From Nematostella vectensis (taxonomy: Eukaryota > Cnidaria > Anthozoa > Actiniaria > Edwardsiidae): a stretch of DNA of 64,000 nucleotides. The notes under the pieces are model-generated. The model saw nothing but the letters and a program-made list of their open reading frames with translations, was not told where the DNA came from and did not search any database. This document shows positions 63,166-64,000 of the stretch, one piece after another; the first letter of the stretch is position 1, and each line of letters begins with the position of its first letter. Location: contig NC_064048.1 in NCBI RefSeq assembly GCF_932526225.1, positions 11,725,665 through 11,789,664 on the forward strand. Reading direction: 5' to 3'. A program made the translations under genes and the position numbers.

Positions 63166-64000
63166 TAACGTTTTTTAGTATTTTTTTATAATACTCATCA
63201 AAAAAGTGGTGTGACATAGGTTCGTCTACCTGATCCAGGATACTAAAGATACAGGCTTGATATGCATTATATACAGCTAGCAAAATGAGCTTGCTAGCTT
63301 TACTGATTATTTGTATTCGATATTTTCCTAGTAAGAGAACAAAAATAAAAAGCAAAGAGTCGAGGAAGTAAACAAGTTATGTGATCTTTAATGTTTTATT
63401 AGGAGGGGTACATTTTGTACAAAGAAGCATACATAGAATATGCTTAAAAGTGCAGTGTGATGAAGAGCTTTGCAATAGCTCTCCGGCCAGGACACAATGA
63501 ATTTCAGTCAAATTCTAATGTTGACCTAAGAGCCTTTGGTCCATGTGGAAGACTTAAATTCAAAGGAAATGCCCACAAACTGTCAATAAACATTCAGTAA
63601 AATATCGAATATTATTTTAACAAAGCATTGACAACTATTAAAGTTCAACTGTGTGTAGACAATTGAAAGCCTACAAGAAACACTGACTCCAGACATGCGC
63701 AGTGCCATGACGCTGCCCCTTTAATGAGTGGAGAGGGGAGGGATACAAGTTTATTAAAAGTCTATTTGTGAGACCAACAAACTGGTTGAAAGAACAAGCG
63801 TGTTAATAGTAAAACAATTATTTGATTACAAAACTACTGTAGATTCCTTTGCACCAAGATAATAACACACATTATTTTGTTTGTTATTTAGGAGGAACGA
63901 TACGAGCTCTACGAGACAAATGAGAAGTATTTATTACTCATCTAAATTATACACGTAAATAATAATATTCAAAAGAACTACTGTAACTAAGTAAGTAACA
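63166..64000 (+). repeat. Satellite monomer 38, cut by the window edge (835 bases)
   Basis: The first half of a further monomer, consensus-like as far as seen. It ends inside GTAACA just after the GTAAGT of the exon-like stretch, showing that the array continues beyond the window. The CpG-rich segment, tRNA-like module and poly-T of this copy lie outside. Confidence 0.98.

Larger units (their letters stand above)
1..64000 (+). repeat. Tandem satellite-like array, 1.7-kb monomer, 37 full copies plus one partial
   Basis: The window is filled by one repeat unit in direct head-to-tail order. Start-to-start distances are 1700-1719 bases, except 1670 for monomer 9. The phase used here begins each monomer at the TAACG that follows the poly-T tract and its ACACAGTTCAAGA flank. 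Removing the poly-T tract leaves a body of 1679 bases; the deviations (1643, 1677, 1678, 1680) are fully explained by a 7-, 8- or 9-A run, a T8/T9/T10 run, an extra T near the start, one G or C gained or lost beside the poly-T, and one 35-base deletion. Substitutions are rare and mostly private to one copy. There is no unique sequence, inverted copy or inserted element anywhere. Both edges lie inside the array. Such uniformity implies recent amplification or continuing unequal exchange and conversion. Whether the array is centromeric, telomere-proximal or elsewhere cannot be told; no telomeric repeat and no CENP-B box was seen. Confidence 0.99.

Noticed and set aside
1-64000. CRISPR array or prokaryotic operon
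   Set aside because: The repeat unit is 1.7 kb with no spacers, and there are no bacterial genes, ribosome binding sites linked to genes, or cas-like sequences.

Overview
The whole 64,000-base window is one head-to-tail tandem array of a single repeat unit of about 1.7 kb. With the repeat phase set at base 1, there are 37 complete monomers and one partial monomer (63166-64000), all in the same orientation, with no unique sequence between them. The array runs past both window edges, so its total size and flanks are unknown. Copies are almost identical: reading by eye, most differ from the consensus at zero to three substituted bases. Outside one long poly-T tract the monomer body is 1679 bases, and every deviation but one is 1-2 bases and is explained by short homopolymer or single-base changes. 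The exception is monomer 9, which has a 35-base deletion. The poly-T tract itself varies from 22 to 40 bases and causes nearly all length variation (monomers 1700-1719 bases; monomer 9 is 1670).

The sequence looks eukaryotic nuclear: a satellite-like, AT-rich array, a perfect RNA polymerase III box B, T-run terminators, and a poly-A tract on the minus strand like a retroposon tail. CpG is sparse outside one segment (about 20 CpG in the first 1300 bases of monomer 1 by hand count, against about 25 in 1305-1649), which would fit a CpG-methylating animal genome. The species cannot be named from this window.

Layout of one monomer, using monomer 1: an AT-rich part (1-726) with three short hairpins that each have 7-base loops; a short stretch bounded by splice-site-like signals (727-825); an AT-rich part with perfect 14-base palindromes (846-859, 1058-1071) and a triplicated 13-base motif (1118-1156); an A-rich tract (1208-1270); a CpG-rich segment (1305-1649) that ends in a tRNA-like module with a box A-like sequence (1577-1587), a perfect box B (1627-1637) and a T9 terminator (1650-1658); then 8 bases and the long poly-T tract (1667-1688). 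No convincing protein-coding gene was found. The open reading frames recur only because the DNA is homogenised, and several copies break them with stops or frameshifts.

Rare variants shared between non-adjacent monomers show how the array evolves. They point to duplications or exchanges of blocks of two or three monomers (6-7 with 8-9; 13-14 with 18-19 and 20-21; 33-34 with 36-37) and to shorter conversion-like mosaics. The most interesting possibility is that a tRNA-like Pol III unit has been amplified as part of a very young or actively homogenised satellite.
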